DNA of 64,000 nt, from NCBI GenBank assembly GCA_965222535.1, contig OZ244957.1:1922001-1986000 (forward strand), given 5' to 3'. This DNA is from G965222535 sp965222535 (GTDB taxonomy: Bacteria; Pseudomonadota; Gammaproteobacteria; HK1). This document shows, in pieces, positions 43,171 to 52,037 of the stretch; positions within the stretch are counted from its first letter, which is position 1; every line of letters begins with the position of its first letter. The translations under genes were made by a program, and so were the position numbers. The notes below the pieces were generated by a model that was given only the letters and a program-made list of their open reading frames with translations, was not told the DNA's origin and searched no databases.

Positions 43171-44127
43171 ATGAGAGCCATGCCAGCAACCCCTTTCACT
43201 GTCATTGGAGGGTTTCTTGGCGCGGGCAAGACCACTGTGTTGAACCGCATCTTAAGCAATGCGCCGGTGTCTGCCCGCGCTCCCCGTTATGCGGTGCTGG
43301 TGAATGATTTTGGCGCAATCAATATCGACAAGAGGCTGATCCAGAGTGAACAGGGAGAGGTGTTGTCGCTCGCCAATGGCTGTATCTGCTGTTCGCTCAC
43401 GGCGGGGTTTGTGACGACAATGGTCGCGTTGATGCAGCGGCGGTCACAGTTTGATCACATTATCGTTGAGGCCAGCGGTGTCTCCAACCCGGATCGCATC
43501 ATGGATTTTGCGCGCATTGATCCAGACCTTGCGCAAGATGCGATTATTATTCTAGTGGATGCGGCGAATTTCACCCAGCAATACGCCGATCCGTTGCTCA
43601 GCGACACGCTCAAGCCGCAAGTAGCCGCCGCCAACCTGATCATTATCAACAAGATCGATCGCGTCGCCGAAGCGCAGTTGGTTTTACTGCACAGCGTAGT
43701 TGCGGAGCTGAATCCGTCGGCGGCAGTGCTGTACGCAAGCTATGCCGCATTGCCAATGGAGGCATTGCTTGGTCGCGGCGGGGATCATTCAGGAAGCGGT
43801 GCGGGCGCTACCAACAGCGCTCGCGCTGCCAGCGTTCAGCCCCTGCATCAGCACGGGTTTTATACCTGCGCTGTTGAGCGCGATCACGTCATTGATGCGG
43901 CGGCCTTCCGCGCCTTGGCGCGCGCGCTGCCGGGTAGCATCCTGCGCGCCAAAGGGATCTTGCGCTTTGCTTCGGGTTGGCATCAATGGCATCGGGCGGG
44001 CAATCACAATCAGATCAGCAAAATGCTAGGCAACCGCGATACATCAGCAGGGAGCAGCGAGTTGGTTTTTATCGGTACCGTAAAGCAGGATATAGAGGGG
44101 ATAAAAACGCGCTTCCTCGCGCTATGA
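43171..44127 (+). CDS. CobW/COG0523 family GTPase (metal chaperone type)
   Basis: This 318-aa G3E GTPase has Walker A GGFLGAGKTTVLNRIL, the metal-binding CxCC in NGCICCSLTAGF, a Walker B-like region IIVEASGVSNP, and the guanine-specificity motif IINKID. Residues about 240-318 form the CobW C-terminal domain. The short Ser/Gly/Ala-rich linker replaces the usual His-rich segment. Family members insert zinc, cobalt or other metals into client enzymes. The start is ATG 43171; an upstream extension to 43075 lies inside the amidohydrolase gene. Its likely client is the neighbouring amidohydrolase, by position only. Confidence 0.92.
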   Translation: MRAMPATPFTVIGGFLGAGKTTVLNRILSNAPVSARAPRYAVLVNDFGAINIDKRLIQSEQGEVLSLANGCICCSLTAGFVTTMVALMQRRSQFDHIIVEASGVSNPDRIMDFARIDPDLAQDAIIILVDAANFTQQYADPLLSDTLKPQVAAANLIIINKIDRVAEAQLVLLHSVVAELNPSAAVLYASYAALPMEALLGRGGDHSGSGAGATNSARAASVQPLHQHGFYTCAVERDHVIDAAAFRALARALPGSILRAKGILRFASGWHQWHRAGNHNQISKMLGNRDTSAGSSELVFIGTVKQDIEGIKTRFLAL

Positions 44128-44206
44128 GAAGAGATTCCGCGGGAAGAGGGGAGGGAGCAGCCAACAGCATCGCATTCAAGGTTTTTCGATGTCCCCTATG
44201 GATTAA

Positions 44207-44355
44207 TATACCCGTATCAAGATGCTTAGTTGAGCACGTTCCCACACTGTGCGTGAGAACTCTCCTCTTCCTCTGGGAGAGGGCCGAGGGGCATTGGTTC
44301 TGACTTGGCACCGTGCATTTTGCGCAACTTGGCGCTCTGGGAATGCTGCGCTGGT
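44207..44355. repeat. Family 3 palindromic element
   Basis: Reads ATACCCGTATCAAGATGCTT, TGAGCACGTTCCCACACTGT, the centre CTCTTCCTCTGGGAGAGGGC, GCATTGGTTCTGACTTGGCA, CCGTGCATTTTGCGCAACTT and GGCGCTCTGGGAATG. It matches the copies at 25700-25846 (inverted) and 39571-39720. A preceding GTTTTTCGATGTCCCC (44180-44196) resembles a family 1 right end. Confidence 0.75.
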
Positions 44356-44379
44356 GTTCTGGAGGAGAAGCTCCTTCTA

Positions 44380-44508
44380 GGGAACTTTGGAAAATGGCAA
44401 CGGGATGGGGGTTTGGGGGTAAGGGACATGATTACCTGTGACATAAGGCATTGATTTATAATCATTCCCCCAATAGACAAGCTCCTGCAGCAATTATTTC
44501 GTGGTGCC
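44380..44508. repeat. Family 1 palindromic element (degenerate)
   Basis: Contains GGGAACTTTGGAAAATGG, the G-rich block CGGGATGGGGGTTTGGGGGT, CATAAGGCATTGATTTATAA and CCAATAGACAAGCTCC, in the same order as the 10438-10587 copy. The right end is degraded (ATTTCGTGGTGCC). The remaining bases to 44642 carry no gene. Confidence 0.7.
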
Positions 44509-44642
44509 GCTGAGCGGATCGAGAGGTCAGCGAATGGCACGTTGCAGGGGTTCCTAATTAAAAATAAAACGGTACGAAGCAAAGCACGCCGCGAGACCTC
44601 GCGCAGTGAGGGGACTTCGTAGGAGTTCCCTTTACTGTGCGT

Positions 44643-44831
44643 TCAGGTGATGGCTATCAGCAGCAAGACGAAACCGGCAACGAAAACTAACGGAAAAAGA
44701 AAAGCCAACCACTCGCGCGGGGTACCTTTGCGCGTCTCCTTCAGCATTTTCTTTGATTTTAACAACATCAGCCCAATGATCCCGACAAGCCCAATTGCCA
44801 TCAGGATTTTCATCCACAGGGGAAGTATCAT
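44643..44831 (-). CDS. Small membrane protein, function unknown
   Basis: This 62-aa product is predicted to have two membrane helices (about residues 8-24 and 43-61), joined by a basic loop KSKKMLKETRKGTPREW. A GGAGA ribosome-binding site lies well placed before ATG 44831; a second in-frame ATG (44813) is possible. I do not recognise a family. It sits between repeat elements and downstream of the Bax-inhibitor-like gene on the same strand, separated from it by a repeat. Its hydrophobic/basic pattern and ribosome-binding site argue that it is real. Confidence 0.55.
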   Translation of the reverse strand: MILPLWMKILMAIGLVGIIGLMLLKSKKMLKETRKGTPREWLAFLFPLVFVAGFVLLLIAIT

Positions 44832-44880
44832 CGTTGAAGTCTCCGTTGCCGCTGCTTAGCGTCTTTGTTGGTTGCTGCAG

Positions 44881-45018
44881 AGCACCTTGAAAAACCCGCT
44901 GCGTGATTTTTCCGAGGCGCTGCCTGATTTAGATAAGTGGAGGAAGGGAATCATCGCGCAATGGCTATGCTGCTGATGGCGATAGCCCTTCCCCCAAACC
45001 TAGTTTTTTTTGAGGTAT
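44881..45018. repeat. Palindromic element (family 1/2 relative) after the BI-1 gene
   Basis: Begins AGCACCTTGAAAAACCCGC...TTTTTCCGAGGCGCT (a palindrome, 44881-44921) and continues with GTGGAGGAAGGGAATC and the mirrored CCCTTCCCCCAAACC, ending TTTTTTTTGAGGTATC. It lies 11 bases beyond the stop of the Bax-inhibitor-like gene, so the palindromes could also serve as its terminator. Confidence 0.62.
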
Positions 45019-45028
45019 CGTATAGATG

Positions 45029-45700
45029 TTATTCGTCGCGCATCAGACCCAGAATAGCCAATAAATGGATGAAGATCATCACCATGCTGAAATATAGACC
45101 AACCGTCATCAGCAGGTAGTTGCCCTTCCCTTTATCGTGCACCAGCTTGCTCGTATCCCACAGAATTTTGCCGCTCAGCAAAAAGATCATGCCCGATGAT
45201 ACGGCTAAGCTGAGCGCGGGCATATTGAGGAATAGGTTAGCTATGATCGCGCACAGCATGACGATGAAGCCAGCAAAGATAAACCCGCCGATGAAGCTGA
45301 AATCATGGCGTGTGATCAGCGCGTAGCCGGAAAGGCCGAGAAAAATAGCGGCTGCTCCACCGAAGGCGGTCATCACGATCTGAGGGCCTCCAGGAAGTGC
45401 TAGGTAATTAGTCAGAATTGGACCCAAGCCGAACCCCATCAGGGTGGTGATCATAAATACAACTGCTAAACCAACCGCCGAGTCTTTAGTGCGGGGCAAC
45501 ACGAACATCATCAACAGAACGGAACCGCCGACACATATCAAGTAAGTGAAAAACGGCACTCGTAATAGTATCGATACCACCGCCGCGATCGCGCTGGTGA
45601 ACAGCGTGGTCGATAGCAGCACATAGGTATTACGAATTAATCGATTGGTTGCCAGTAACGTTTCAGTACGGTTGGCAACCGTCGGTTGCATTGCTTCCAT
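45029..45700 (-). CDS. Bax inhibitor-1 / YccA family membrane protein
   Basis: This 223-aa protein has seven predicted membrane helices. It begins with a short polar stretch and NRLIRNTYVLLSTTLFTSA, and includes the family region GPQIVMTAFGGAAAIFLGLS and the C-terminal LHL.. area typical of TMBIM proteins (SGKILWDTSKLVHD). E. coli YccA modulates FtsH; others act as pH-gated calcium leak channels. Which applies here is unknown. A strong AGGAGGAAG ribosome-binding site precedes the ATG. Confidence 0.9.
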   Translation of the reverse strand: MEAMQPTVANRTETLLATNRLIRNTYVLLSTTLFTSAIAAVVSILLRVPFFTYLICVGGSVLLMMFVLPRTKDSAVGLAVVFMITTLMGFGLGPILTNYLALPGGPQIVMTAFGGAAAIFLGLSGYALITRHDFSFIGGFIFAGFIVMLCAIIANLFLNMPALSLAVSSGMIFLLSGKILWDTSKLVHDKGKGNYLLMTVGLYFSMVMIFIHLLAILGLMRDE

Positions 45701-45901
45701 GACGACTTCCTCCTAAGATGGTGGTATTGGATGCTTCAATCGGTTACAAAAAAGAGTTTCCTGACTGCCCCCTGCAAGCCAGTGTCTTGGGGGGGTGATA
45801 ATACTACATTTTCGTAGCTAAACCCAAGCAAGCACGGATGCTCTTAGGTCCAGTCAACGCACAGCAGCCTCCCGACTCTCTGAGATTTCCTGCGATCGCT
45901 G

Positions 45902-47353
45902 TCAGCTGCGCCAGAACGCTGGCGATAAGATCACCAACAGCGTGAAAATCTCAAGCCGTCCCAATAACATCGCAAGACACAGGATCCATTTGGCGGCATC
46001 GTTAATAGCGCCGTAGTGATGAGCAACTTTCCCTAATCCAGGTCCCAGATTATTGATGCAGGCGGCAACGGCTGAAAACGCGCTGACCTGATCGAGTCCA
46101 GTACCCATTAATAATAGCAGAATTAATGAAAACGTGGCGACGTAGATAGCAAAAAATCCCCATACGGCATTAATAACCCTGTTTGGCATCAGGACCCTGC
46201 CGATTTTGATCAAGACCTGCGCATTGGGGTGCATCAGTAACGTAATTTCGCGTTTGGCTTGCTTGTACAACAGGATCACGCGGATGACTTTAAGACCGCC
46301 GCCGGTAGATCCAGCACAACCGCCGATGAAGCTGGCAAGCAGCAGCAGCAACGGCAGAAGACTTGGCCAGATGTGGAAATAAGTGGTCGTGTAGCCGGTG
46401 GTGGTGCTCAGCGATACACTATGAAATACGCCATGCCGTAATGCCGTGGCGGGGGTATCGAAAGTGCCGGAGAAATACAGATAAGCGCTGGTGATCAACG
46501 ATAAGCACACCAACAACACCAGATATACTTTGAGTTCTGAATCAAACCGATAGCTGTCTAAGTTATGGTTCCTCCACGCAGTAAAATGCAGCCTGAAGTT
46601 GATTCCGGCAATCACCATGAATACGATCGCGACCAGCTCCACTTGGAGCGATGAGTAATAGCCGATGCTGCTATCGTGAGAGGAGAACCCCCCGATCGCC
46701 ACGGTCGAGAAACTATGCACGATCGCGTCAAAGCCAGACATGCCGCTGGCCCAATAGGCCAGCGCGCAAACAATCGTCAATGCTACATAGAGGTACCAGA
46801 GCGCTTTGGCGGTTTCGGTAATATGGGGCGTTAGCTTGTGGTCTTTGACTAATCCTGAGGTTTCGGCGCGATAGAGCTGCATGCCGCCAATGCCCAATAA
46901 TGGCAGGATGGCTACCGCCAGTACGATGATCCCCATCCCGCCGAACCATTGCAGCATCTGGCGGTAAAAGAGGATCGAGTGCGGCAGCGAATCAAGGCCG
47001 GTAATCACCGTCGCCCCGGTTGTGGTCAGGCCTGAGACCGATTCAAATATCGCATCAACCACGCTGAGATGGGGCGTATCGACAAATAACAAGGGCACGC
47101 TGGCGGTAACAGAGAGTGCTACCCAGAACAATGCGACAATGATGAACCCGTCGCGCAGTTCTAACTCATAGCGTACGTTGCGTACTGGATACCAGAGTAC
47201 GAAGCCAGCGCTGATGACGATCAAGAAGCCGGCCCAGAACGGTGCCATCGCTGCTTCTTTATACACTATGTTGACGATAATCGGAGGCAGCATGGCCAAG
47301 CTGAATAACAACAACATCAGCCCCAGCGTGCGCTGTACCTCAAGAAATCTCAT
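45902..47353 (-). CDS. trkH: Trk potassium uptake channel protein TrkH
   Basis: TrkH is the potassium-translocating membrane subunit. The 483-aa protein has about ten membrane helices and four pore loops with characteristic Gly residues: SVSGLTTTGATVITGL, SFSTVAIGGFSSHDSSIG, SLSTTTGYTTTYF, and CINNLGPGLG. The start codon lies 21 bases after the trkA stop, and pairing with trkA fits a complete Trk system. Length matches E. coli TrkH (483 aa). Confidence 0.96.
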   Translation of the reverse strand: MRFLEVQRTLGLMLLLFSLAMLPPIIVNIVYKEAAMAPFWAGFLIVISAGFVLWYPVRNVRYELELRDGFIIVALFWVALSVTASVPLLFVDTPHLSVVDAIFESVSGLTTTGATVITGLDSLPHSILFYRQMLQWFGGMGIIVLAVAILPLLGIGGMQLYRAETSGLVKDHKLTPHITETAKALWYLYVALTIVCALAYWASGMSGFDAIVHSFSTVAIGGFSSHDSSIGYYSSLQVELVAIVFMVIAGINFRLHFTAWRNHNLDSYRFDSELKVYLVLLVCLSLITSAYLYFSGTFDTPATALRHGVFHSVSLSTTTGYTTTYFHIWPSLLPLLLLLASFIGGCAGSTGGGLKVIRVILLYKQAKREITLLMHPNAQVLIKIGRVLMPNRVINAVWGFFAIYVATFSLILLLLMGTGLDQVSAFSAVAACINNLGPGLGKVAHHYGAINDAAKWILCLAMLLGRLEIFTLLVILSPAFWRS

Positions 47354-47374
47354 CGTGCAGGAATCTCTGGTGTC

Positions 47375-48748
47375 CTAGAGGAATCGAAAACCTACTTTAA
47401 ACAAGTTTTCAACCTCGGTCACCGAGCGTTTATCGGACATAAATAAAATCACGTGATCGTTGTTTTCGATCATCGTATTGTGATGGGCAATCATCACTTC
47501 ATCGCCACGTACGACAGCATCAATAGTGGTCCCCGGCGGTAACTTGATCTCGCCGACGCGGCGACCAACCACCCCAGAGGTATGACGGGTACCATGGGCG
47601 ATGGCTTCAAGCGCCTCGGTTGCGCCGTGGCGCAGTGAGTGCACCGCAGCCACGTCACCGCGGCGAATATGAGCCAACAGCGCGCTGATCGTTGACTGCT
47701 GTGGAGAAATTGCCACATCCACCAGATGACCTTCAACCAATTCCACATAGGCTTGACGGTTGATCAATGCCATCACTTTTCTGGCACCTAAGCGCTTGGC
47801 CAGCATCGCCGATAAAATGTTGACTTGGTCGTCATTGGTGATCGCGCAGAACACGTCCATATCACGTACTTTCTCTTCCTGCAACAGTTCCTCGTCAACC
47901 GCACTGCCGTGCAATACAATGGTCTCGCGCAGGGCTTCAGATAAGTGCAATGAGCGTTCGTAGTTGGTTTCGATCAGCTTGACCATGGATTGATTTTCCA
48001 ACCCCAGTGCTAGGTGGTAGCCGATATTGCCGCCACCGGCGAGCATGATCCGGCGTGTCGGTCGTTCCAGTTTACGTAACTCCCCCATGACTGCCCGAAT
48101 GTGCTCGGTGGCGGCGACAAAAAACACCTCGTCATCGGCTTCAATGACCGTACCGCCATCAGGGACTATGGCTACGCCGCGCCGGAAGATAGCGGCAACG
48201 CGTGAATCGATGTTGGGTAATTGGTTGCGCAACGCACGCAAGGCGTGCCCCACCAGTGGGCCGCCGTAATACGCTTTGACGGCCACCAGACGTACCTTTC
48301 CCTTAGCGAAATCGAGCACTTGCAGTGCTCCTGGTACCTCTATCAGGCGTCGTACGTTATGTGTCACCAACTGCTCGGGGCTGATGATAACGTCCACTGG
48401 CAGCGCTTCTGGGGCGAACAGGGACGCATGGCTGGTGTATGCCGGAGCGCGGATGCGGGCGATCTTGGTAGGCGTATTGAATACGGTATGGGCAACCTGG
48501 CACGCGATCATGTTGGTTTCATCGCTGGCGGTTACCGCCAGCAACATCTCCGCATCATCCAATCCGGCGCGGCGCAACACGCTTGGATGCGAAGCCTGCC
48601 CGTGCACGATGCGTAAATCAAGGTGATCTTGCAAATGCCGCAGATTCTCGGCGCTTGCATCTACCACGGTTAATTCGTTGCCTTCTTTGGCTAGAGTTTT
48701 GGCAACCGTGGTGCCAACTTGACCAGCCCCCAGAATTACAATTTGCAT
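47375..48748 (-). CDS. trkA: Trk system potassium regulatory protein TrkA
   Basis: TrkA is the cytoplasmic NAD-binding regulator that gates TrkH. The 457-aa product has two tandem RCK units, each with a Rossmann motif: MQIVILGAGQVGTTVAK (residue 1) and RIMLAGGGNIGYHLALGLE (near residue 233), each followed by a TrkA-C domain. It lies 41 bases downstream of the DUF2797 gene and 21 bases upstream of trkH. Confidence 0.97.
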   Translation of the reverse strand: MQIVILGAGQVGTTVAKTLAKEGNELTVVDASAENLRHLQDHLDLRIVHGQASHPSVLRRAGLDDAEMLLAVTASDETNMIACQVAHTVFNTPTKIARIRAPAYTSHASLFAPEALPVDVIISPEQLVTHNVRRLIEVPGALQVLDFAKGKVRLVAVKAYYGGPLVGHALRALRNQLPNIDSRVAAIFRRGVAIVPDGGTVIEADDEVFFVAATEHIRAVMGELRKLERPTRRIMLAGGGNIGYHLALGLENQSMVKLIETNYERSLHLSEALRETIVLHGSAVDEELLQEEKVRDMDVFCAITNDDQVNILSAMLAKRLGARKVMALINRQAYVELVEGHLVDVAISPQQSTISALLAHIRRGDVAAVHSLRHGATEALEAIAHGTRHTSGVVGRRVGEIKLPPGTTIDAVVRGDEVMIAHHNTMIENNDHVILFMSDKRSVTEVENLFKVGFRFL

Positions 48749-48789
48749 GCGGTATTAATCCGGGCATCCAATGGCGGTCAATCCATCCG

Positions 48790-49611
48790 TCAGCCGAGTT
48801 GCAATGACACTTGATAGCCAACGTAACGCCACACATTCAGCACCCCGTTGTCAAGAATCAGATACTGCCCCTTCATGCCTTCTAGGATGCCTTCAACAAC
48901 GGGCGTTTTGTCGAGATTGATCGCCTTTGGTTGCGGTGGATACGAACGCACGGGATAACGGAATACATTCACCTTGGCGGTGGGCAGCGGCAGCGCATCA
49001 CCAAACACTGGATCGGCGTTGCTGCATAACGCCAGCAAGCGATCACGCTCTGCGAGCAGATCGGCCGGTGCTGGATTGCCGCGCAACAGGCGCCGCCAGT
49101 CAGTGCGATCAGCGGCGTATTGCGCGATACTCAACTCGACTTTTCCCGAGAGTAAGCGTGACGCCACCTCTAGGATCATCAGAGCCGCGCTGGCACCTTG
49201 GTCGAGCCATCGGGTGGCGACCCTGGATTTACGTGAGATGCCTACCTTCAGACCAGAGGTATTCGCCAGATAGACAATATGTGGCTGCATGCAGTGCGTA
49301 TCCCCCCACCTTGGCTGGCGACAGGTGCCTAGGTGGTAATGGCAAAGTTGTGGGCTTGTAATGCACCGGTCGCAGGCGGCCAATGCGATAAAACAGGGGT
49401 AGCAATACCCTCGATTAAAGCTTTTTTTAGTCCTGCGGCTGCACTCGATGCAATGGATCTGGCCGCTGGTTTCCAAACGCAACGACTGCCCGATGTATTG
49501 ATTTAGGTCAATATCCCCAGCAGGGGTCGCCAAGCGATAACGCACTTGGTCATCGTCTGGGTCGTTGCTGATGCGCAGCTTGCGCAACTCAAACCACTGT
49601 CGAGCGTTCAT
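48790..49611 (-). CDS. DUF2797 family protein
   Basis: This 273-aa cytosolic protein is of the conserved DUF2797 type. The N-terminal third is Cys-rich (CIECSRRTKKSFNRGYC, CFIALAACDRC, CHYHLGTC), suggesting a structural zinc site. The middle has YLANTSGLKVGISRKSRV, followed by RWLDQGASAALMILEVASRL. Function is unknown. Its start overlaps the end of msbA by 23 bases, and trkA follows after 41 bases, so it belongs to the msbA-trkA-trkH run. I recognise the family from the GxKVGxxR and Cys pattern. Confidence 0.85.
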   Translation of the reverse strand: MNARQWFELRKLRISNDPDDDQVRYRLATPAGDIDLNQYIGQSLRLETSGQIHCIECSRRTKKSFNRGYCYPCFIALAACDRCITSPQLCHYHLGTCRQPRWGDTHCMQPHIVYLANTSGLKVGISRKSRVATRWLDQGASAALMILEVASRLLSGKVELSIAQYAADRTDWRRLLRGNPAPADLLAERDRLLALCSNADPVFGDALPLPTAKVNVFRYPVRSYPPQPKAINLDKTPVVEGILEGMKGQYLILDNGVLNVWRYVGYQVSLQLG

Positions 49612-51388
49612 CAGTTAGCGGCGGTTTTGTACTCAGGCTGTGGTCGTGCTGTTCAGCGGTCTTTGAAATTTCCAGATTATACAGACTCGCATAAAGGCGG
49701 TTGTGCTGTGACAACGCCTCATGTGTCCCAATACCAACAATCTCACCTTGATCGATAACCACGATGCGATCAGCATGCGCAATGGTTGACAGCCGATGGG
49801 CGATGATGATGGTCGTGCGCCTACTGCGCAACTTTGTCAACAGGTGCAGAATATAGCGCTCGGTTTCGTTATCCAGAGCCGATGTCGATTCATCTAGGAT
49901 CAGCACCGGCGCGTCGCGCAGCAACGCCCGAACAAGGGCTAGACGCTGGCGCTGACCACCCGACAGCCGCACTCCACGAGAGCCAATGCGGGTGTCAATC
50001 TGTTGCGGCAGAGCCTCGATGAATTGGGCGGCGGCGGCATTGCAAATGGCGCGTTCGATTTGCTCACGATCGAATGGCGGGCATTGACCATAGGTGATAT
50101 TCGCCAGGACCGTATCATCAAGCAGCACTGTATCTTGGTTCACTACAACGATGTTCTGGCGCAGCGAGGCCAGTGATATGTCGCGAACATCAATCCCATC
50201 CAGTCGAATGCAGCCGGACGTGATAGGGTAACAGCGTGCGCTCAATGCAGCCAAGGTGCTTTTGCCGCTGCCGGAAAGCCCCACAACAGCGATCATCTCC
50301 CCCGCCGCTATTTCTAATTGCAGATTCTCGAACACCGGGCGCGGGTGCCCCGGATAGCTGAAACACAACTGTTCAAAGGTCAACCGTCCACGGCAGTATG
50401 CGAGGTGTTGACGCCCGGTGTCTTGCTCTGGTGCTTCGTCAAGCAGCTTGAAGATGTTCGCCGCAGCGGCGATGCCGCGTTGCAGCGAGGCGTTGACCGA
50501 GGTCAGGTTTTTGATCGGCGAAAACAGCATCACTACCGTTGTACTGAAACCAACGAAGGTGCCGATGCTGAGAGTGCCGGCAGCGATCTGCTGACCGACA
50601 ACATAGATCAGCACCGCCAGCGAGATGGCGACCAGCAACTGAGCAATGGGTGCACTCGCTGCGCGCGCCACCGCGAACTTATAGTCAAACCGGCGCAGCT
50701 GCGCCGTGGCATCTTTGAAACGTTTGATTTCGTAGCCCTGGGCACCGTGACTGCGAACCACGTGGTGTCCGTCAACGATCTCAAACAACACCCGCGTCAA
50801 TTCCGCCATCGCGTCCTGCACGCCTTGGCTCATGCGACGCAAGCGTTTACTGAAATAGTAAATCGCAGCAATCACCGCCGGTACGAACGCGAACACGATT
50901 AAAGCCAAGCGCCAGTTGCTGTAAAGCATATAGCCCAGTAGCGACAGGACGATCAACGCATCACGCACGAGGATAAAAAAACCATTGACCGTGGCGTAAA
51001 TGCTTTCTCCTGGCTCATGCAGTACCCTAGAGGTGATCTTGCCGGTGTTATGCTGATCATAGTACGTCGCCGGTAGATACACCAGATGCGCTACCAGCGC
51101 ATTACGCAGTTCCATCAACAACTGCTGGTGGATCCAGCCCATTGACACCTGTGCAATAAACTGCGCGATGCCGCGGAATGCAAACAATATGACGATCAGT
51201 AGCGAGACATAGCCGATATGAGTGAACATCCCATGTTCAAAGCGTTCGACAACATGCTCCATCACGATCGGCAGTGCCGGAGCGGTAATGCCTACCACGG
51301 TAGTCGCAAGGACTGAAACCAGCAGCATCCTGCGATACCGCCACAGATAACCCAACAACCGCGGGTAGGCGCGGGATGTCGCCGCCAT
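49589..51388 (-). CDS. msbA: Lipid A export ABC transporter MsbA-like
   Basis: This 599-aa half-transporter has six membrane helices (residues about 15-320) and a C-terminal ATPase: Walker A VVGLSGSGKSTLAALS, signature VRLSGGQRQRLALVRALL, Walker B VLILDESTSALD, and H-loop IIIAHRLSTI. MsbA flips lipid A-core across the inner membrane. The domain order, length and gammaproteobacterial setting support this, but other lipid or peptide exporters of the same class cannot be excluded. It is followed by DUF2797 with a 23-base overlap. Confidence 0.85.
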   Translation of the reverse strand: MAATSRAYPRLLGYLWRYRRMLLVSVLATTVVGITAPALPIVMEHVVERFEHGMFTHIGYVSLLIVILFAFRGIAQFIAQVSMGWIHQQLLMELRNALVAHLVYLPATYYDQHNTGKITSRVLHEPGESIYATVNGFFILVRDALIVLSLLGYMLYSNWRLALIVFAFVPAVIAAIYYFSKRLRRMSQGVQDAMAELTRVLFEIVDGHHVVRSHGAQGYEIKRFKDATAQLRRFDYKFAVARAASAPIAQLLVAISLAVLIYVVGQQIAAGTLSIGTFVGFSTTVVMLFSPIKNLTSVNASLQRGIAAAANIFKLLDEAPEQDTGRQHLAYCRGRLTFEQLCFSYPGHPRPVFENLQLEIAAGEMIAVVGLSGSGKSTLAALSARCYPITSGCIRLDGIDVRDISLASLRQNIVVVNQDTVLLDDTVLANITYGQCPPFDREQIERAICNAAAAQFIEALPQQIDTRIGSRGVRLSGGQRQRLALVRALLRDAPVLILDESTSALDNETERYILHLLTKLRSRRTTIIIAHRLSTIAHADRIVVIDQGEIVGIGTHEALSQHNRLYASLYNLEISKTAEQHDHSLSTKPPLTDERSTVV

Positions 51389-51433
51389 GTTCAGGTCGGA
51401 AGGTAAAAACGGCAGCCAGCGTGGTGAGCGCTG

Positions 51434-51637
51434 CTAGGGTTCTTTGAGTACATAGAGCGCGCCACAATAGGGGCACATGGACTGCCCGCCGACGGTATCA
51501 AGCGGCATATATACCCGGGGATGCGAATTCCACAATTGCATCCCCGGCATAGGGCAACAAAGCGGCAACTCCGCTGTTGTTACTTCGTAGCGATTTTCAG
51601 TATTGGGTGGGATAAGATCAGCGCTTTCGCTAGGCAT
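51434..51637 (-). CDS. zf-CHCC zinc-finger domain protein
   Basis: This 67-aa protein ends with the zf-CHCC pattern: CPMPGMQLWNSHPRVYMPL, then MCPYCGALYVLKEP, giving Cys, His, Cys, Cys ligands. The family is related to a subunit of mitochondrial complex I. In bacteria its role is unclear. It lies 45 bases upstream of msbA on the same strand and may open that operon. The first 25 residues lack recognisable features. Confidence 0.88.
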   Translation of the reverse strand: MPSESADLIPPNTENRYEVTTAELPLCCPMPGMQLWNSHPRVYMPLDTVGGQSMCPYCGALYVLKEP

Positions 51638-51664
51638 TTCAGAAGGCCTTATGGGTATATTTGA

Positions 51665-51817
51665 GGGTACCTTGAAAAACTGCGCGAAGCTCGCTTTCCG
51701 AGGTACCCGGCGGGGTTTGTCTATTGGGGAAAGGTTTATAAGTCAATGGTTTACGTTGCAGGTGGTGATGGCCCTTTCCCCCCAATCCTCATCCCGCTGA
51801 GGGTTTTCGATGTCCCC
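51665..51817. repeat. Family 1 palindromic element (inverted copy)
   Basis: Starts with the palindrome GGGTACCTTGAAAAACTGCG...CGCTTTCCGAGGTACCC (51665-51708), then GTCTATTGGGGAAAGG, TTATAAGTCAATGGTTTACG and CCCTTTCCCCCCAATCCTC, and ends GGGTTTTCGATGTCCCC. This is the 10438-10587 order reversed. It lies between the divergent zf-CHCC and argA genes. Nothing further is visible in 51818-52037 apart from the argA leader. Confidence 0.75.
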
Positions 51818-52037
51818 TTGAGGAAATCGGGCTGCCCATTGCACGGAGGCGGCTGATAAACAATGCAGGCACCGCACCCTGTAGCCTACGGTTTGCTGGC
51901 GCGCTGCGCTATTTTATAATAACGGGGATTGCAATGGGGTTTAACATATCTAAGCTGCGGCTCGTCAATGTGCAAGTTCACTATCACGCGCTTCATCCAA
52001 CAACGCTCGCCAACGGTAAATCTGGAGTAACCCTTTG

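Noticed and set aside
44226..44582. 118-codon minus-strand frame with some protein-like appearance
   Set aside because: It spans family 3 and family 1 repeat elements and has no domain; the repeats explain it.
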